A stretch of DNA of 64,000 bases, taken from the NCBI GenBank assembly GCA_963720235.1, contig OY970389.1, positions 372,001 through 436,000 of the forward strand. The letters are read 5' to 3'. The stretch's first letter is position 1, and each line of letters starts with the position of its first letter. Under the pieces are notes generated by a model. It ran no database searches. It was not told where the DNA came from and was given only the letters and a program-made list of their open reading frames with translations. A program made the translations under genes and the position numbers. This document shows, one piece after another, positions 1 through 9,700 of this stretch. The stretch comes from JACMLC01 sp963720235. GTDB lineage: Bacteria; Acidobacteriota; Blastocatellia; Pyrinomonadales; Pyrinomonadaceae.

Positions 1-550
1 CATTGGTCATAAAGGCTGCGTCGCGTGTCGGTGCGGGCCGCGACTTGATGCGCTTGGTCGTGTTGACGACGACGCAGGCTTTTGGATTGACCGGGCATTC
101 GACCTGACATGAAGTGTCTTCCATGCACTGGTCGCGCGCGACGACTGTCGCAATGCCGCCGACAATCGCCAGCACATCATGCGGGCAGGCTTCGACGCAC
201 GCATGACAACCGATGCAGCGATCCGCGAAAATTACAGGGTGCGGATAAGCCGGCCCGTTCGGCTCCATCTGGCGTATGAGTTCGAGGTCTTCTTTCGTCA
301 GTTGCGTGTTCAATTCTTCCGCTACAACTTTTCTGCCCGCCGAAGCTTTGAGCAAGCGACGCGCGCGTGCGGCATCGCGCCAGATAAAAAAAGCTCCCGC
401 GAAAAGGACTGCCAGAAAAATTCCGGCCCATGCATAAAAGGGCAGACCGCCCGGAACTTTGCGCGCAGAGAGGCCGCCGCCTGACAATAAATTAATTGCC
501 AGCAGCAGAAGCAGCAGAGCGATGGTGTTGAGCAGGGAAGACTTTTTCAT
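1..550 (-). CDS. 4Fe-4S ferredoxin-type NAD(P)-linked oxidoreductase, N-terminal part (runs off window)
   Basis: Translating from the ATG at 550 gives an open frame to the window edge. Residues 1-25 form a hydrophobic N-terminal segment and a second hydrophobic stretch lies near residues 36-52, so the N-terminus is probably membrane-anchored. A ferredoxin motif CIGCHACVEACP follows, then a second Cys group (C-x5-C-x3-CP) after a VGGIATVV strand. This pattern, with a following RPAPTRDAAFMTN stretch, resembles the Fe-S region of 4Fe-4S proteins that continue into a thioredoxin-reductase-like FAD/NAD(P) domain. The FAD domain itself would lie outside the window, so that part is inference. It is followed on the same strand, 44 bp upstream, by the FHA-cytochrome gene, suggesting a shared redox role. 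Confidence 0.75.
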   Translation of the reverse strand, partial: MKKSSLLNTIALLLLLLAINLLSGGGLSARKVPGGLPFYAWAGIFLAVLFAGAFFIWRDAARARRLLKASAGRKVVAEELNTQLTKEDLELIRQMEPNGPAYPHPVIFADRCIGCHACVEACPHDVLAIVGGIATVVARDQCMEDTSCQVECPVNPKACVVVNTTKRIKSRPAPTRDAAFMTN

Positions 551-594
551 GCTCTCCGGGGAATCATCTTTGAAGAGTCGTGCACCGCAACAGA

Positions 595-2091
595 TTATTG
601 ATGCGAGATGATGGTTGCAGTCAAGCGTGTCCTTTCTGCGGCGGTCTCGCTGGCGGGAGAGAGCAGACGCGGATTCCAGTGGCCGGGCGTTTTGATGTGC
701 TGTATGTGACAGGATGAACAGTTGGGCGCGTCACCGGCCAACACCGGACGCTGGCCCACGCTCGCCACCTGACCGTTATTTCCATTGTGACAACTCGCGC
801 ACGTTGTTTGCGGAGTCTTGAGGTCAATCGGCGCGAAAGATTTATGGCAATTCGAGCAGGATAAATCGCCAGTCTTGTTGCCATCTTTCAGCCCGACATT
901 CTCTACGCGCACGCGGTTCAAGTGCAGCGCGTGAAACTGCCTACTGCGCCAATCGTCATCCGTCTCGCCCGCGAGACGCACGCGCGCACGCTTGAGAGCT
1001 TCACTTTCAACATCCTTCCTCTGCTGCCACGCGGCATCACTCAATCCCTGCCATTCCCACTTGCCGTTGACGACCGGATAACCGACCGTGCCTCCGTGCG
1101 GAGTGAAGACGCGCCGCCCGCGATAGAGATTCTGATTGTCATTCGTGTGGCATGTCGCGCACGTCTTGAGCGCGGCTTCAGCCGGACGAAAATCCGCGCC
1201 CTGATGTTCCGCGTGACATGAGTTGCAACCGATTCCCGCTTCCGTGTGCGCCGGAATACCTGTCAGTGCGGCATCAAAGGCTGCTGTCTGATGACACGCC
1301 GCGCAATTCGCTTCCATACTTCCCTTGACAGTGTGACAGGTCGTGCACGAGTTGGCATTAGTCTTGTTCGCAATCGCCGTCGCAGGAGTTTGATGAACGA
1401 GCGCGGCCTGCGCGTGCGGTTGAGAAACAGGAGCGGGCGAAAAAGCTTGTGTGTACCAGAAGGCTGCTGCGACAGAGATGACAGCGATGAGGACTATGGC
1501 CCAGATAAAAACTGAAAAGGGCCACGGGCGCAAGAGGTCTCTGGTTGGCTTCCAGTTGAACTGCGCCTTGCCGGGACGCGCTGGTTGTCGCGGGTGAAGC
1601 GGCGACGGGCGCGCGGCCTTATCGCGCGTGCGCTTATCCCAAAACTCTTTGAGCGCGTCCGCCACCTTCGGCGGAGCAGAGACTGCTGATTCAGGCGCGA
1701 GCGGTTGCTCCTGCGTAGCCTGCTCAACTGCCTCTGCAACATTGGTTGCCACCTCAAAGCGAACGTGTATGTTGAGAGACTCGCCCGCGCGACTCATGTG
1801 CAGATAAAAAGAGCCAAGCTGCGCGACATCTCCATCGGCCAAAGCTTCCGGCTCGTTAAATTCCACAAGCCTGCCATTTAAAGTGACCGGATGAGACTGG
1901 CTGAGATTGATAAGATAGAAACGACCGTCTATCACATTGATGCCCGCGTGCAGGCGCGACACCGTCGGATGATTCAGCAGGATTTCGCAATCTATCTGGC
2001 GGCCAACCCTCAACGCCTGCGTCGCAAACGTCACAGGGTCAACCACCTGATCCGCGCGCGTGATGATAAATGTGGGGGATGAGTTTTCCAC
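595..2091 (-). CDS. FHA domain-transmembrane-heptahaem cytochrome c fusion
   Basis: The N-terminus is an FHA phosphothreonine-binding domain (VGRQ, then SRLHAGIN, then LNGR). A Pro/Ala-rich linker follows, then one transmembrane helix (FSVFIWAIVLIAVISVAAAFW, interrupted here: about residues 192-214). The rest carries seven CXXCH haem motifs: CTTCH, CAACH, CNSCH, CATCH, CSNCH, CASCH, CSSCH. The implied topology is a cytoplasmic FHA and a periplasmic cytochrome, so it could couple protein phosphorylation to electron transfer (inference). The start is uncertain: a TTG at 2133 lies inside a palindromic repeat, so I chose the GTG at 2091 just before the FHA fold. It sits between the Fe-S oxidoreductase and the cNMP-ferredoxin-membrane protein on the same strand. 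Confidence 0.85.
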   Translation of the reverse strand: MENSSPTFIITRADQVVDPVTFATQALRVGRQIDCEILLNHPTVSRLHAGINVIDGRFYLINLSQSHPVTLNGRLVEFNEPEALADGDVAQLGSFYLHMSRAGESLNIHVRFEVATNVAEAVEQATQEQPLAPESAVSAPPKVADALKEFWDKRTRDKAARPSPLHPRQPARPGKAQFNWKPTRDLLRPWPFSVFIWAIVLIAVISVAAAFWYTQAFSPAPVSQPHAQAALVHQTPATAIANKTNANSCTTCHTVKGSMEANCAACHQTAAFDAALTGIPAHTEAGIGCNSCHAEHQGADFRPAEAALKTCATCHTNDNQNLYRGRRVFTPHGGTVGYPVVNGKWEWQGLSDAAWQQRKDVESEALKRARVRLAGETDDDWRSRQFHALHLNRVRVENVGLKDGNKTGDLSCSNCHKSFAPIDLKTPQTTCASCHNGNNGQVASVGQRPVLAGDAPNCSSCHIQHIKTPGHWNPRLLSPASETAAERTRLTATIISHQ

Positions 2092-2123
2092 TGGCTGTTT
2101 CTTTATTACATAAAAACGAAGAA

Positions 2124-2243
2124 GTTCGCGCAAAGGCGCAAAGGCGCAAAGAAAGCACGCAAAGAGTTGAAGCTCTACTTATCTTGAAAGCTTTCTTGGC
2201 ATCTTTCCTTTGCGCCTTTGCGCCTTTGCGGGAAACTTTCTTT
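2124..2243. repeat. Intergenic palindrome, GCAAAGGC family, copy 1
   Basis: The two arms are built from repeated GCAAAGGC / GCGCCTTT words and are inverted around a centre near 2185. The element fills the gap between the FHA-cytochrome gene and the cNMP-ferredoxin gene. Copies with the same arms occur near 4836, 19931 and 25665. It could fold as a long hairpin in RNA and act as a terminator or processing site; that is inference. Confidence 0.8.
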
Positions 2244-2258
2244 TATCATGATAACCAA

Positions 2259-4718
2259 CTAACGCACGGCAAAGAACACAACTTGAATGATATGCACAAG
2301 CATCAGCATCAGCATCAGCGAGGTCGAGATAACATGCGGGGCGAGCCAGATTTTGAGCAGCCTGTGTAGATAGATGAGCGAGTCAACGCGCCTCAAGGTC
2401 GCAGCCGTTTCAATCGCTTCAATCAGCAGCTTATGCGCCGCCGGGTCTGTGAGTCGCTGTGCTTCCATCTTAAACACTGAGCGCGCGTCTGCCAGCATGT
2501 CTGTCAACTCTTCTCGCCTGATGTATTGCCGCAGTAGATATTTGAGAGAGAAGAAATGTTTATAAACTTTCTGCTCTATTATCTCTCTCAGTTGCGGATT
2601 GTCTGCGCCAGTCTCCGCTAAGGTCGCGCGCAACTCGTCGCGCCGCGTCTCAAGGTCTTCGATGAGAAGCGGGTCGCCCTCTATGCTCGTCATGATGCGC
2701 GGGACAATGATGTAGCAGGCGATGCCGAAGAGTCCCGACAAGATAACTAAATCAAACGACACCATCAGCAGCGAGGTAAGCAGCCCGCCCGTCGTCCAAC
2801 CGCCATGCAGCAGAAGAACTAAACCTGCTATCACTCCCAGATAAACGTGCGCCAGCATCCAGTAGCGAAGCGGCCCTGCGCGTCTTCTATAAATCTGCTT
2901 GCGCGCAGGGTACGCCATCACGCCTGCGATGCCTGCTAAGCCAATCAGACCTGTGGCCCAGCGCACAGTGAGCCACGTCTCGCCAAACCGCCCATCAAGA
3001 CCATAACGACGCGCAGCCCACACTGCTAGAGACATCAAAGCAATCGTCGCCACGATGCCGCACGTGTGCCAGAGCCACGCAATGTAATCGCGCTTGTGTA
3101 TATTGCGTCCGATGGCGTGCGTCTGGTCTTGATAGACAATGCCGATTGAGTTGCGCGCCTCGTTGAAATACTCGCGCGGGTTAACGCGCACGAGCGCGCC
3201 TGTCGGGCAGTTCTCTTCGCAGGAGTAAGCGGGCTTTCTCGCACCCGCAGGATTGAGCGGCGTGTTATCGCAGAGATTGCACTTGACCGCGAGCAGGTCT
3301 TTAATCTCGCTGACAGGCGGAGGCAGAGCGGGCGGCGAGAGGCTCAACCATCCTTTGATTCTGTTTTTGAATGTCAGTCGCTCAGGCTCAGGCGGCTTGA
3401 GCGGAACCATAGAGATGGCGTTGTAAGGACATTGCGTCGCGCAGTCGCCGCAGCCGATGCAGGTCTTTGTCTCAATGTCTATCTGCCCGCCGGGAAAACG
3501 CGCGATAGCTCCCGTAGGGCATCCGGTCAAACACTCAGGGTCTTGACAATGAAGGCAGACAGACGGCGAGAGCACGTGCTGCGTCAAAGAACTGCCGGGT
3601 TTGACGGGACGCTTAATGTGTATGCCGCGCCGCAAGAGACGCGATTGACCATGCACTTTGTGACAGGCGAGCGAGCAGTTGCCGCAACGCACGCACAAAT
3701 CCATATCCATCACGAGCAGGTTCGAGCCATCCACAATTCCTGTCGCAATCTCTTTTTCCGCAGCCGCCACGCTGCCAGTGTCCAACAAAGGCAGAGCGCG
3801 CGCAGACGCATCCGACGGAAGAAAAATTTCACGCAACGTGTCGCACAACTCGCGGTCATCGCGCAGAGAACTAACAGGGACTTCCATCACCTCTGTGTGG
3901 GCCAGAAGCGTCGCGGTGTATTTCCAACTTGTGTCTGCTTCCAAAGCCTCAATCCCCAGACAATTTCCCGCGCCTAAAAAATCAACGCCAGCGTTCTCTT
4001 CATCCGCAGAAATAGTTTTATGGGATTTATGGTCGCCGCCCTGTGCGTGCTCGCGCTTGAGCCAGCCGCTTCTGATAAAGACCAAGTGATTGATTGTCTC
4101 TCCCGCGCGAAACAGGACTTGATGCTTGCTGTAGATTTTAAATTGCGCGGACGAACTGAGTCTTTTGACAAGCTCTGCATTGAGTGGCCCATGAACTACG
4201 TCGAGCACATCGTCAACCGTGCGCCTGAGTCCGTTGTTGCGATAAACCTTGTCGAGGGCTTGCCCAAATTTCGGCAGCTTGCGCAGGAGTCTGAGCGCGG
4301 GCCGCTCGACCTTGAGGACTGTCGCGCGTCCTCCTTTGGGGACGACAATCGTTGCGGTGCGCGGCACGCCTGCGAGCACAGACATCTCTCCGAAACTCTT
4401 GCCGGGTTTTTGCGAGTCAACCCATTTCTGCTTCCCCGCCTGGTCTTTGACATAGACATCGAGGTCGCCTTCGACGCCGAAGAAGAAAGTGTTGCCGCCC
4501 CAATCGCCCTGCCGGATAATCTCTTCGCCGGCTTCATAAACAAGTAGCTGCGCGTATGGCCCAACCTTCTTGCCTGTGTAGTTGCGCCCGTAGGCTATGA
4601 CTTCCAAATCGGACTCGTACTTAAACTTGCCGTCCTTCTCTTCGGCCAGTTCAGAGATAATATCCGTGCGCCGGATGGCGTCGAGCACTTCGCTGTGGTT
4701 GGTGATTTCCTGAGGCAT
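2259..4718 (-). CDS. Cyclic-nucleotide-binding / tetra-[4Fe-4S] / membrane cytochrome-b-like fusion protein
   Basis: Residues 50-150 are a cNMP-binding domain with the phosphate cassette GEMSVLAGVPRTATI. Residues 190-290 are a second, less canonical one. Residues 342-504 hold sixteen cysteines in four ferredoxin groups (CVRCGNCSLACH, CLHCQDPECLTGCP, CIGCGDCATQCP, CNLCDN...CEENCP), as in DmsB/NrfC-type electron-transfer subunits. About five membrane helices follow (546-568, 586-602, 620-640, 648-672, 792-817), with His at 551, 624, 638, 795 and 809 that could bind b-type haem. The likely role is transfer of electrons between quinone and periplasmic cytochromes, gated by cAMP or cGMP (inference). 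A cyclase gene lies divergently upstream. The ATG at 4718 is clear. Confidence 0.85.
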   Translation of the reverse strand: MPQEITNHSEVLDAIRRTDIISELAEEKDGKFKYESDLEVIAYGRNYTGKKVGPYAQLLVYEAGEEIIRQGDWGGNTFFFGVEGDLDVYVKDQAGKQKWVDSQKPGKSFGEMSVLAGVPRTATIVVPKGGRATVLKVERPALRLLRKLPKFGQALDKVYRNNGLRRTVDDVLDVVHGPLNAELVKRLSSSAQFKIYSKHQVLFRAGETINHLVFIRSGWLKREHAQGGDHKSHKTISADEENAGVDFLGAGNCLGIEALEADTSWKYTATLLAHTEVMEVPVSSLRDDRELCDTLREIFLPSDASARALPLLDTGSVAAAEKEIATGIVDGSNLLVMDMDLCVRCGNCSLACHKVHGQSRLLRRGIHIKRPVKPGSSLTQHVLSPSVCLHCQDPECLTGCPTGAIARFPGGQIDIETKTCIGCGDCATQCPYNAISMVPLKPPEPERLTFKNRIKGWLSLSPPALPPPVSEIKDLLAVKCNLCDNTPLNPAGARKPAYSCEENCPTGALVRVNPREYFNEARNSIGIVYQDQTHAIGRNIHKRDYIAWLWHTCGIVATIALMSLAVWAARRYGLDGRFGETWLTVRWATGLIGLAGIAGVMAYPARKQIYRRRAGPLRYWMLAHVYLGVIAGLVLLLHGGWTTGGLLTSLLMVSFDLVILSGLFGIACYIIVPRIMTSIEGDPLLIEDLETRRDELRATLAETGADNPQLREIIEQKVYKHFFSLKYLLRQYIRREELTDMLADARSVFKMEAQRLTDPAAHKLLIEAIETAATLRRVDSLIYLHRLLKIWLAPHVISTSLMLMLMLVHIIQVVFFAVR

Positions 4719-5059
4719 AAGGCTTGTGCGATGACTTACAGAAGGGTGATGCGCAGCCTTCTTATATCATTTATCAAGCGAAAACTGATAGAACTTTTGA
4801 GGAACGACTCAGTTAGAAAGAGAAAGAAAAAGTAGTTTCCCGCAAAGGCGTTGGTGGCGCAAAGAAAGCATTCAAGATAAGTCATAGCTCAACATCTTTG
4901 CGAACTTCTTTGCGCCTTTGCGCCTTTGCGGGAAATTCTTTAATGTGTACATTATGAGAAAATGCGGAGACGCTGGGACTTGAACACGCATCTCAGCAAT
5001 AGCTTGACGAACGGGCAGCAAAACGTGCTTGCTCAAAACCGAAGTGGTCGTTAGTGTTA
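4719..5059. promoter_or_regulatory. Divergent intergenic region with palindromic repeat copy 2
   Basis: This 341-bp gap separates the divergent cNMP-ferredoxin and FHA-GAF-cyclase genes and must hold both promoters; I cannot place their boxes with confidence. At about 4836-4940 it carries a GCAAAGGC-family palindrome. The left arm is imperfect because the word is interrupted by GTTGGTG. The stretch 4964-5048 vaguely resembles the 3' half of a tRNA (GGGACTTGAAC) but does not fold properly. Confidence 0.5.
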
Positions 5060-6625
5060 ATGCGTATTATCTACACTTACAAGGGCAATGAAAAGGTCTT
5101 TGAAAGCGAGACCTCTGAGGTGCTCATCGGACGCCATACGGACGGTCTCACGCTCGACCTCGCGCCGGACATGTATGTCTCGCGCACGCACGCGCGCATC
5201 TGGGAAGATGACGGTCAGTTCTGGATTGAAGACCTGAAGAGCACACGCGGCACGAAGATAAACGGCGAAGAGATTAGGGGACAGGGCAAGCGTCTGCTTC
5301 ACGATGATGACGTGGTACGGATGGGCGAGACGACGCTGAGAATTGGCCTCCCCATAGACGAAACAGCCGTCACGCAGCTTTTATCATTCACCGATATAGC
5401 GCCGAGTCTCGAATCGAGCGAAGAGGTCATTGACTCTTCGGAGTTCGATTATGCTTCTTCGAAGTATGTGACCGGAGAGCTTGAGCAGCGACTCGCGCTC
5501 TTCTATGACCTGCCGTTTCAGTTGGGCGCGGAGACGCAACTCGAATCACTTCTACAGGTCGTCGTAGAGCGTGTCGTAGAAGTCATCTCATCCGCGCGGC
5601 GCGGCGCATTGCTGGTCAAGGATCGCGCGACCGGCAGGCTCACGCTCAAGGCGCACCTGCCGCCCGGCAATCCGGCAGTCAGTCAGACAATGGCTAAGCA
5701 GGCGATGGAGCGGAAGAAAGCTTTTATCTGGCCGCCGAAGATGGAGACCGAGCAGGATAAGCATTTCGACTCAATCTCGCGCTATCAAATCGAATCTGCA
5801 ATGTACGCGCCGCTGCTCTGGAAGGATGAAGTGCTCGGAGTCTTGTGCGTGGACAACTCCGAAGCCTGCCCGCCTTTTGAACTGGACGACCTGCGGCTCT
5901 TGCAGGCCGCCGCGCATCATGCGGCGATGGCCGTCGCGCATCACTACACGCGCGAAGATTTGCGACGGCACGCAGAGTTTACCAATCGCTTTTTCAGCAG
6001 CCGCTTCCCGCCGTCCGTCCGCGACAAATTGATGACGGAGGCAAGCACAGGCACGCTGCCCATCGGCACGCGCCGCTCGCAGGTGACAATCCTCATCTCA
6101 GACATACGCGGCTTCACGCAACTCACAACACGGCTCGGCCCGGAGCGCATGAGCGACCTGCTCAACGAATGTTTTCCGCCGCTCATCGAAGCCATCTTTG
6201 CGCAAGGCGGCACGGTTGAAAGATTTGTCGGCGACGCAATCTTCGCAGTCTTCGGCAGTCCTGAGCCGGATGATAATCAACACGAGCATGCTGTCCGCGC
6301 CGCGCTGGAAATGCAGGAGGTCATCAAGTCGCTCAGCGATTTGCGCGCCGCCAGAGATGTAGAGACCTGCTCGCTCGGCATCGGCATAGACTGCGGCGAA
6401 GCTCTGCACGGCTTTATCGGCAACGCAGAGCGCATGGAATATGCTGTCATCGGAGATGTGGCGAATCGCGCCTCACGCTATTGCGCGGGCGCGAGTGAAG
6501 GCGAAATTCTAATTAGTCCCGAAGTGCATCAATGGGTCTGGAATCTGGTCACGGCAGAGCAAACAACTATCCAGACCAAACACGAAGGCAACTTCACAGC
6601 CTATCGCATCAAAGAGCAAGGATGA
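5060..6625 (+). CDS. FHA-GAF-class III adenylate/guanylate cyclase
   Basis: The protein has an N-terminal FHA domain (IGRH, SRTHARIW, STRGTKING; residues 1-98), a GAF domain (about 155-300) and a C-terminal class III nucleotide cyclase domain. The cyclase has both metal-binding aspartates (ILISDIRGF and VGDAIFAVFG) and the IGDVANRASRY transition-state region. The lysine that usually precedes the second metal motif is arginine (ERFVGD), so the substrate is not certain. It probably makes the nucleotide sensed by the divergent cNMP-binding protein, under control of phosphoprotein binding and a GAF ligand (inference). I prefer the ATG at 5060; a GTG two codons upstream is the alternative. The last codons lie in an inverted repeat shared with the convergent gene. 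Confidence 0.9.
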   Translation: MRIIYTYKGNEKVFESETSEVLIGRHTDGLTLDLAPDMYVSRTHARIWEDDGQFWIEDLKSTRGTKINGEEIRGQGKRLLHDDDVVRMGETTLRIGLPIDETAVTQLLSFTDIAPSLESSEEVIDSSEFDYASSKYVTGELEQRLALFYDLPFQLGAETQLESLLQVVVERVVEVISSARRGALLVKDRATGRLTLKAHLPPGNPAVSQTMAKQAMERKKAFIWPPKMETEQDKHFDSISRYQIESAMYAPLLWKDEVLGVLCVDNSEACPPFELDDLRLLQAAAHHAAMAVAHHYTREDLRRHAEFTNRFFSSRFPPSVRDKLMTEASTGTLPIGTRRSQVTILISDIRGFTQLTTRLGPERMSDLLNECFPPLIEAIFAQGGTVERFVGDAIFAVFGSPEPDDNQHEHAVRAALEMQEVIKSLSDLRAARDVETCSLGIGIDCGEALHGFIGNAERMEYAVIGDVANRASRYCAGASEGEILISPEVHQWVWNLVTAEQTTIQTKHEGNFTAYRIKEQG

Positions 6626-6730
6626 ATGATGAATGATGAATGATGAAAGGAGTGCTATTTGAAGATGAATGCTTCGAGCCTAAACAGCATGCCATTCATC
6701 CTTCATCCTTCATCATTCATCCTTGCTCTT
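6612..6730. repeat. Inverted repeat between convergent cyclase genes
   Basis: Arms made of GGATGAATGATGAA words face each other around a centre near 6670. Each arm also contains the final GAGCAAGGATGA of the gene entering it, so both convergent proteins end in Glu-Gln-Gly and both stop codons lie in the repeat. It may serve as a bidirectional terminator. Confidence 0.8.
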
Positions 6731-9700
6731 CCATTCCCAGTCTCGTAAAAATCTCGCGGGCTTCCTGCATCATGGCGTCGGCGCGTTCCTGCATGCCGCG
6801 CTCCTGTTCATAGCGCGCCCAGTTGCGCAGTGTGCGCGCGCGCTCGGCTTCCATTCCGCGCTCTGTAAAGAGCCTCAAACTCTCTTGAAAGCAGGCCGCC
6901 GCGTCGAAGCTTTGATTCTCAATCGTGACGGGTTCAGGCAGCCGCGCGGCGACGGCTCCGAGCGTGCGCCATGCCTCCGCCATGAGTTCGTGATTCTCTG
7001 TCTTCTGGCCCAGAGCCAGCGCACGCTGCGCGGCTTCGAGAGCTTCCTCGACCTTGCCCTGGCCCAGACACGCAGAGGCTAAGAAGCTGTAGGTTTCCGT
7101 TAACACCTGATAACCGGACGGGCCTGTCATGGAAATCACCTGACGCAAATCTGCTTCGGCCTCGTCGTAGTTGCCGAGACCGACGCGCACGCCCGCAAGA
7201 TTGTTGAGACAGATAATCTGCACCGTGCGCTCGCCAATCTCGCGCGCGATGGCGAGCGCTTCCTGATAGAGATTGACTGCGGCAGGATAATCGCCGCGCT
7301 GCCGCACGGTCTCGCCCATAGTAATGAGCATGTTACTGACGCCGCGACGGTCGCCGAGTTCAAGACATAACTCCCGCGCCTGATCGAAGTAGGAATACGC
7401 CTGCTCGAATTGGCCCTGCATCAAGTATGCGAGGCCGAGCACGCGCAAACCGCCAGCGCGCTCGCGTCGCCCGCTCTGGCCCAGAGTCGTTGAAAGCTCA
7501 AGCGCATGTTGGCCGATTGACATTGCCGCCGAAACTTCTCCGAGACGATATAAGACACTGCCCTGACGATTGAGCGCGGCGGCCAACTCCGCCATCGTTT
7601 CGGGAGTCGGGTCTGAGCCTCCGGCGAGGCGTTCGGCGCACTTCGCGCTCTCTAAAGAAGCGCGGTTGTGTCCCTCTTTTTCCTGCACGAGCGCAAGCCC
7701 GTTGCACGCATGCGCCTGCGCCAGCAGGTCTCCTTCAATTTCAGCAGCTTCGAGCATGGCCTTGTAAGCTTCTACGGATTCGGCAAACTTGCCCTGCCAC
7801 CACAAAGCTTCTGCTAAACCTTCGTACCACTTTAATTTTTGCTTGCCCCACTGAGATGTCGTGTCCTGTTCAAGCGCAGCAGAATAATCCAACGCCTTAC
7901 GATAAAAGCCGATGGCTGTCGGCAGCGCGTAGGCTTCGCGCGCCTGCTCTCCGGCGCGGCCACACCATTCAATCGCGCGCTCTATCTCCAGTGCGCGCTC
8001 GTAGTGCTCTGCAATCGTCGCGGCATACTGGTTGACGCGCTCTCCGCTCCGCTCAACTAACCATTCGGCAGCCTTCTTGTGATAGCTGCGCCGCTCGCGT
8101 ATCAGGACGCTCTCATAAGTCACATCTCTTAGAAGCGCGTGCTTGAAAATATATTCTCTGGCGTCTGCGAAGGTGGATGCGGAGCGCGCGAAAATCAGTT
8201 CTTTGTGTCGCAGCGATTCGAGAGGCGTATCCTTCGCGTCGCTTGCGATGGAAGCCATGCCATTCTTCAAATGTTCCACCGCGTTGTCCCAAAACTTTCG
8301 TCCGACGACAGAGGCGCGTTGCAAGTCTGTCTTCTCAGGCATCGTCAGACCGTCGAGACGCGCCTGCAAGACTCCTGTCAAAGTCGGCGGCACTTTGACC
8401 TCTGCAAGCCTTGTCGAATCCACATGCCACTGCTCTTCGCCCGGCTCGATGACCTTCTGGTCAATCAGCATCTTAATCAACTCTTCGAGATAAAACGGAT
8501 TTCCTTCCGCTCCTGTGACAACTAAATCGCGCAACTCCTGCGGCACATCTTCGGCCTGCCTCAGAATCTCTTCGACCAGTTGACGACTCTCTCGCTTTGA
8601 CAGAGGTTGCAGCATCAGGCGCGTGCGCCCGGCTCCATCTTCGCCCCACGCCGGACGCTGCTCTAAAAGAGTCGGGCGCGAGAGGCACAGGATAAGGAGC
8701 GGCACGCCCGCGCAGGTGCGCGCCACGTGCTCTATGAAATCCAGCGAGCCGTCATCGGCCCAGTGCAGGTCGTCAAGGTAGAGCACCATCGCGCGTTCGC
8801 GTCCGAAGGTCGCAAAGAATTGCGTCGCGTAATGAAAGGCGCGGTCGCGAATCTGCTTGGCGTCGTTGAGGATGCCTGAGAGAAATGGACTCGCGGAGAA
8901 ATCGAGCCCGATGAGATGGCCTATGAAATGTGTGCGCATCCGGGCCTCTTCGCCCGCGCCGAAACAGGCAATCATCCCGCGCTCTAATTTTTCGCGCGCA
9001 ACGACGGGCGGGTCGCTGTCCAGAATCTCAAAGCGGAAAGAGAAGATGTCGCGCATCAGCGAATAGGGAAGACCGCGTGTTGATTCAGTGGCCCGCGCAT
9101 TGAAGACCTGCACGCGCTCAGGCAAGAGCTCGACCTTACTGTCAAACTCGTAAAGCAGGCGAGACTTGCCGAGTCCGGCTTCGCCGAAGACTGTCACGAC
9201 ATGCAGTTCTTTGTCTTCGGTCACGGATTGCAGAGCATCTAGCAGTCGCTCAAGCTCTGTGTGCCGCCCGACCATGCTGGTCTCGACGCCTTCGACGCCG
9301 CGCGTGCCTGCGCGAAAGGCGCGCGGCTTGGCCCGCTCGACGACATAAACCTGCACGGGCTCTGATTTACCCTTGACGCTGATTGGCTTGAGCGGCTGGA
9401 CATCGAAAGCTCCGCGCACCTGGCGATAAGTGTCGTGGGCTATGAGAATGCCGCCGATAGGTGCGGCGTGTTCAAGACGTGCGGCAAGGTTGGTTGTATC
9501 TCCGAGGGCTGTGAACTCTTTCGTGGTGGCGACTGTGCCGAGAATGACCGGCCCTGTGTTGATGCCGATGCGCATGCGCAGGACAGGAGGCTCTACCGTC
9601 GCCTGTCTCATCCTGAACTGTGCGCGCAAACTCGTGGCAGAGAAATGGCCCACCTCTTCCTGCATCTTGAGCGCGGCGCGGATGGCTCTTTCAGGATCAT

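Noticed and set aside
4964..5048. tRNA-like stretch with GGGACTTGAAC on the plus strand (T-loop-like on the minus strand)
   Set aside because: The acceptor and D-arms cannot be formed, the T-stem pairs poorly and the anticodon loop lacks T33. At most it is a decayed fragment.
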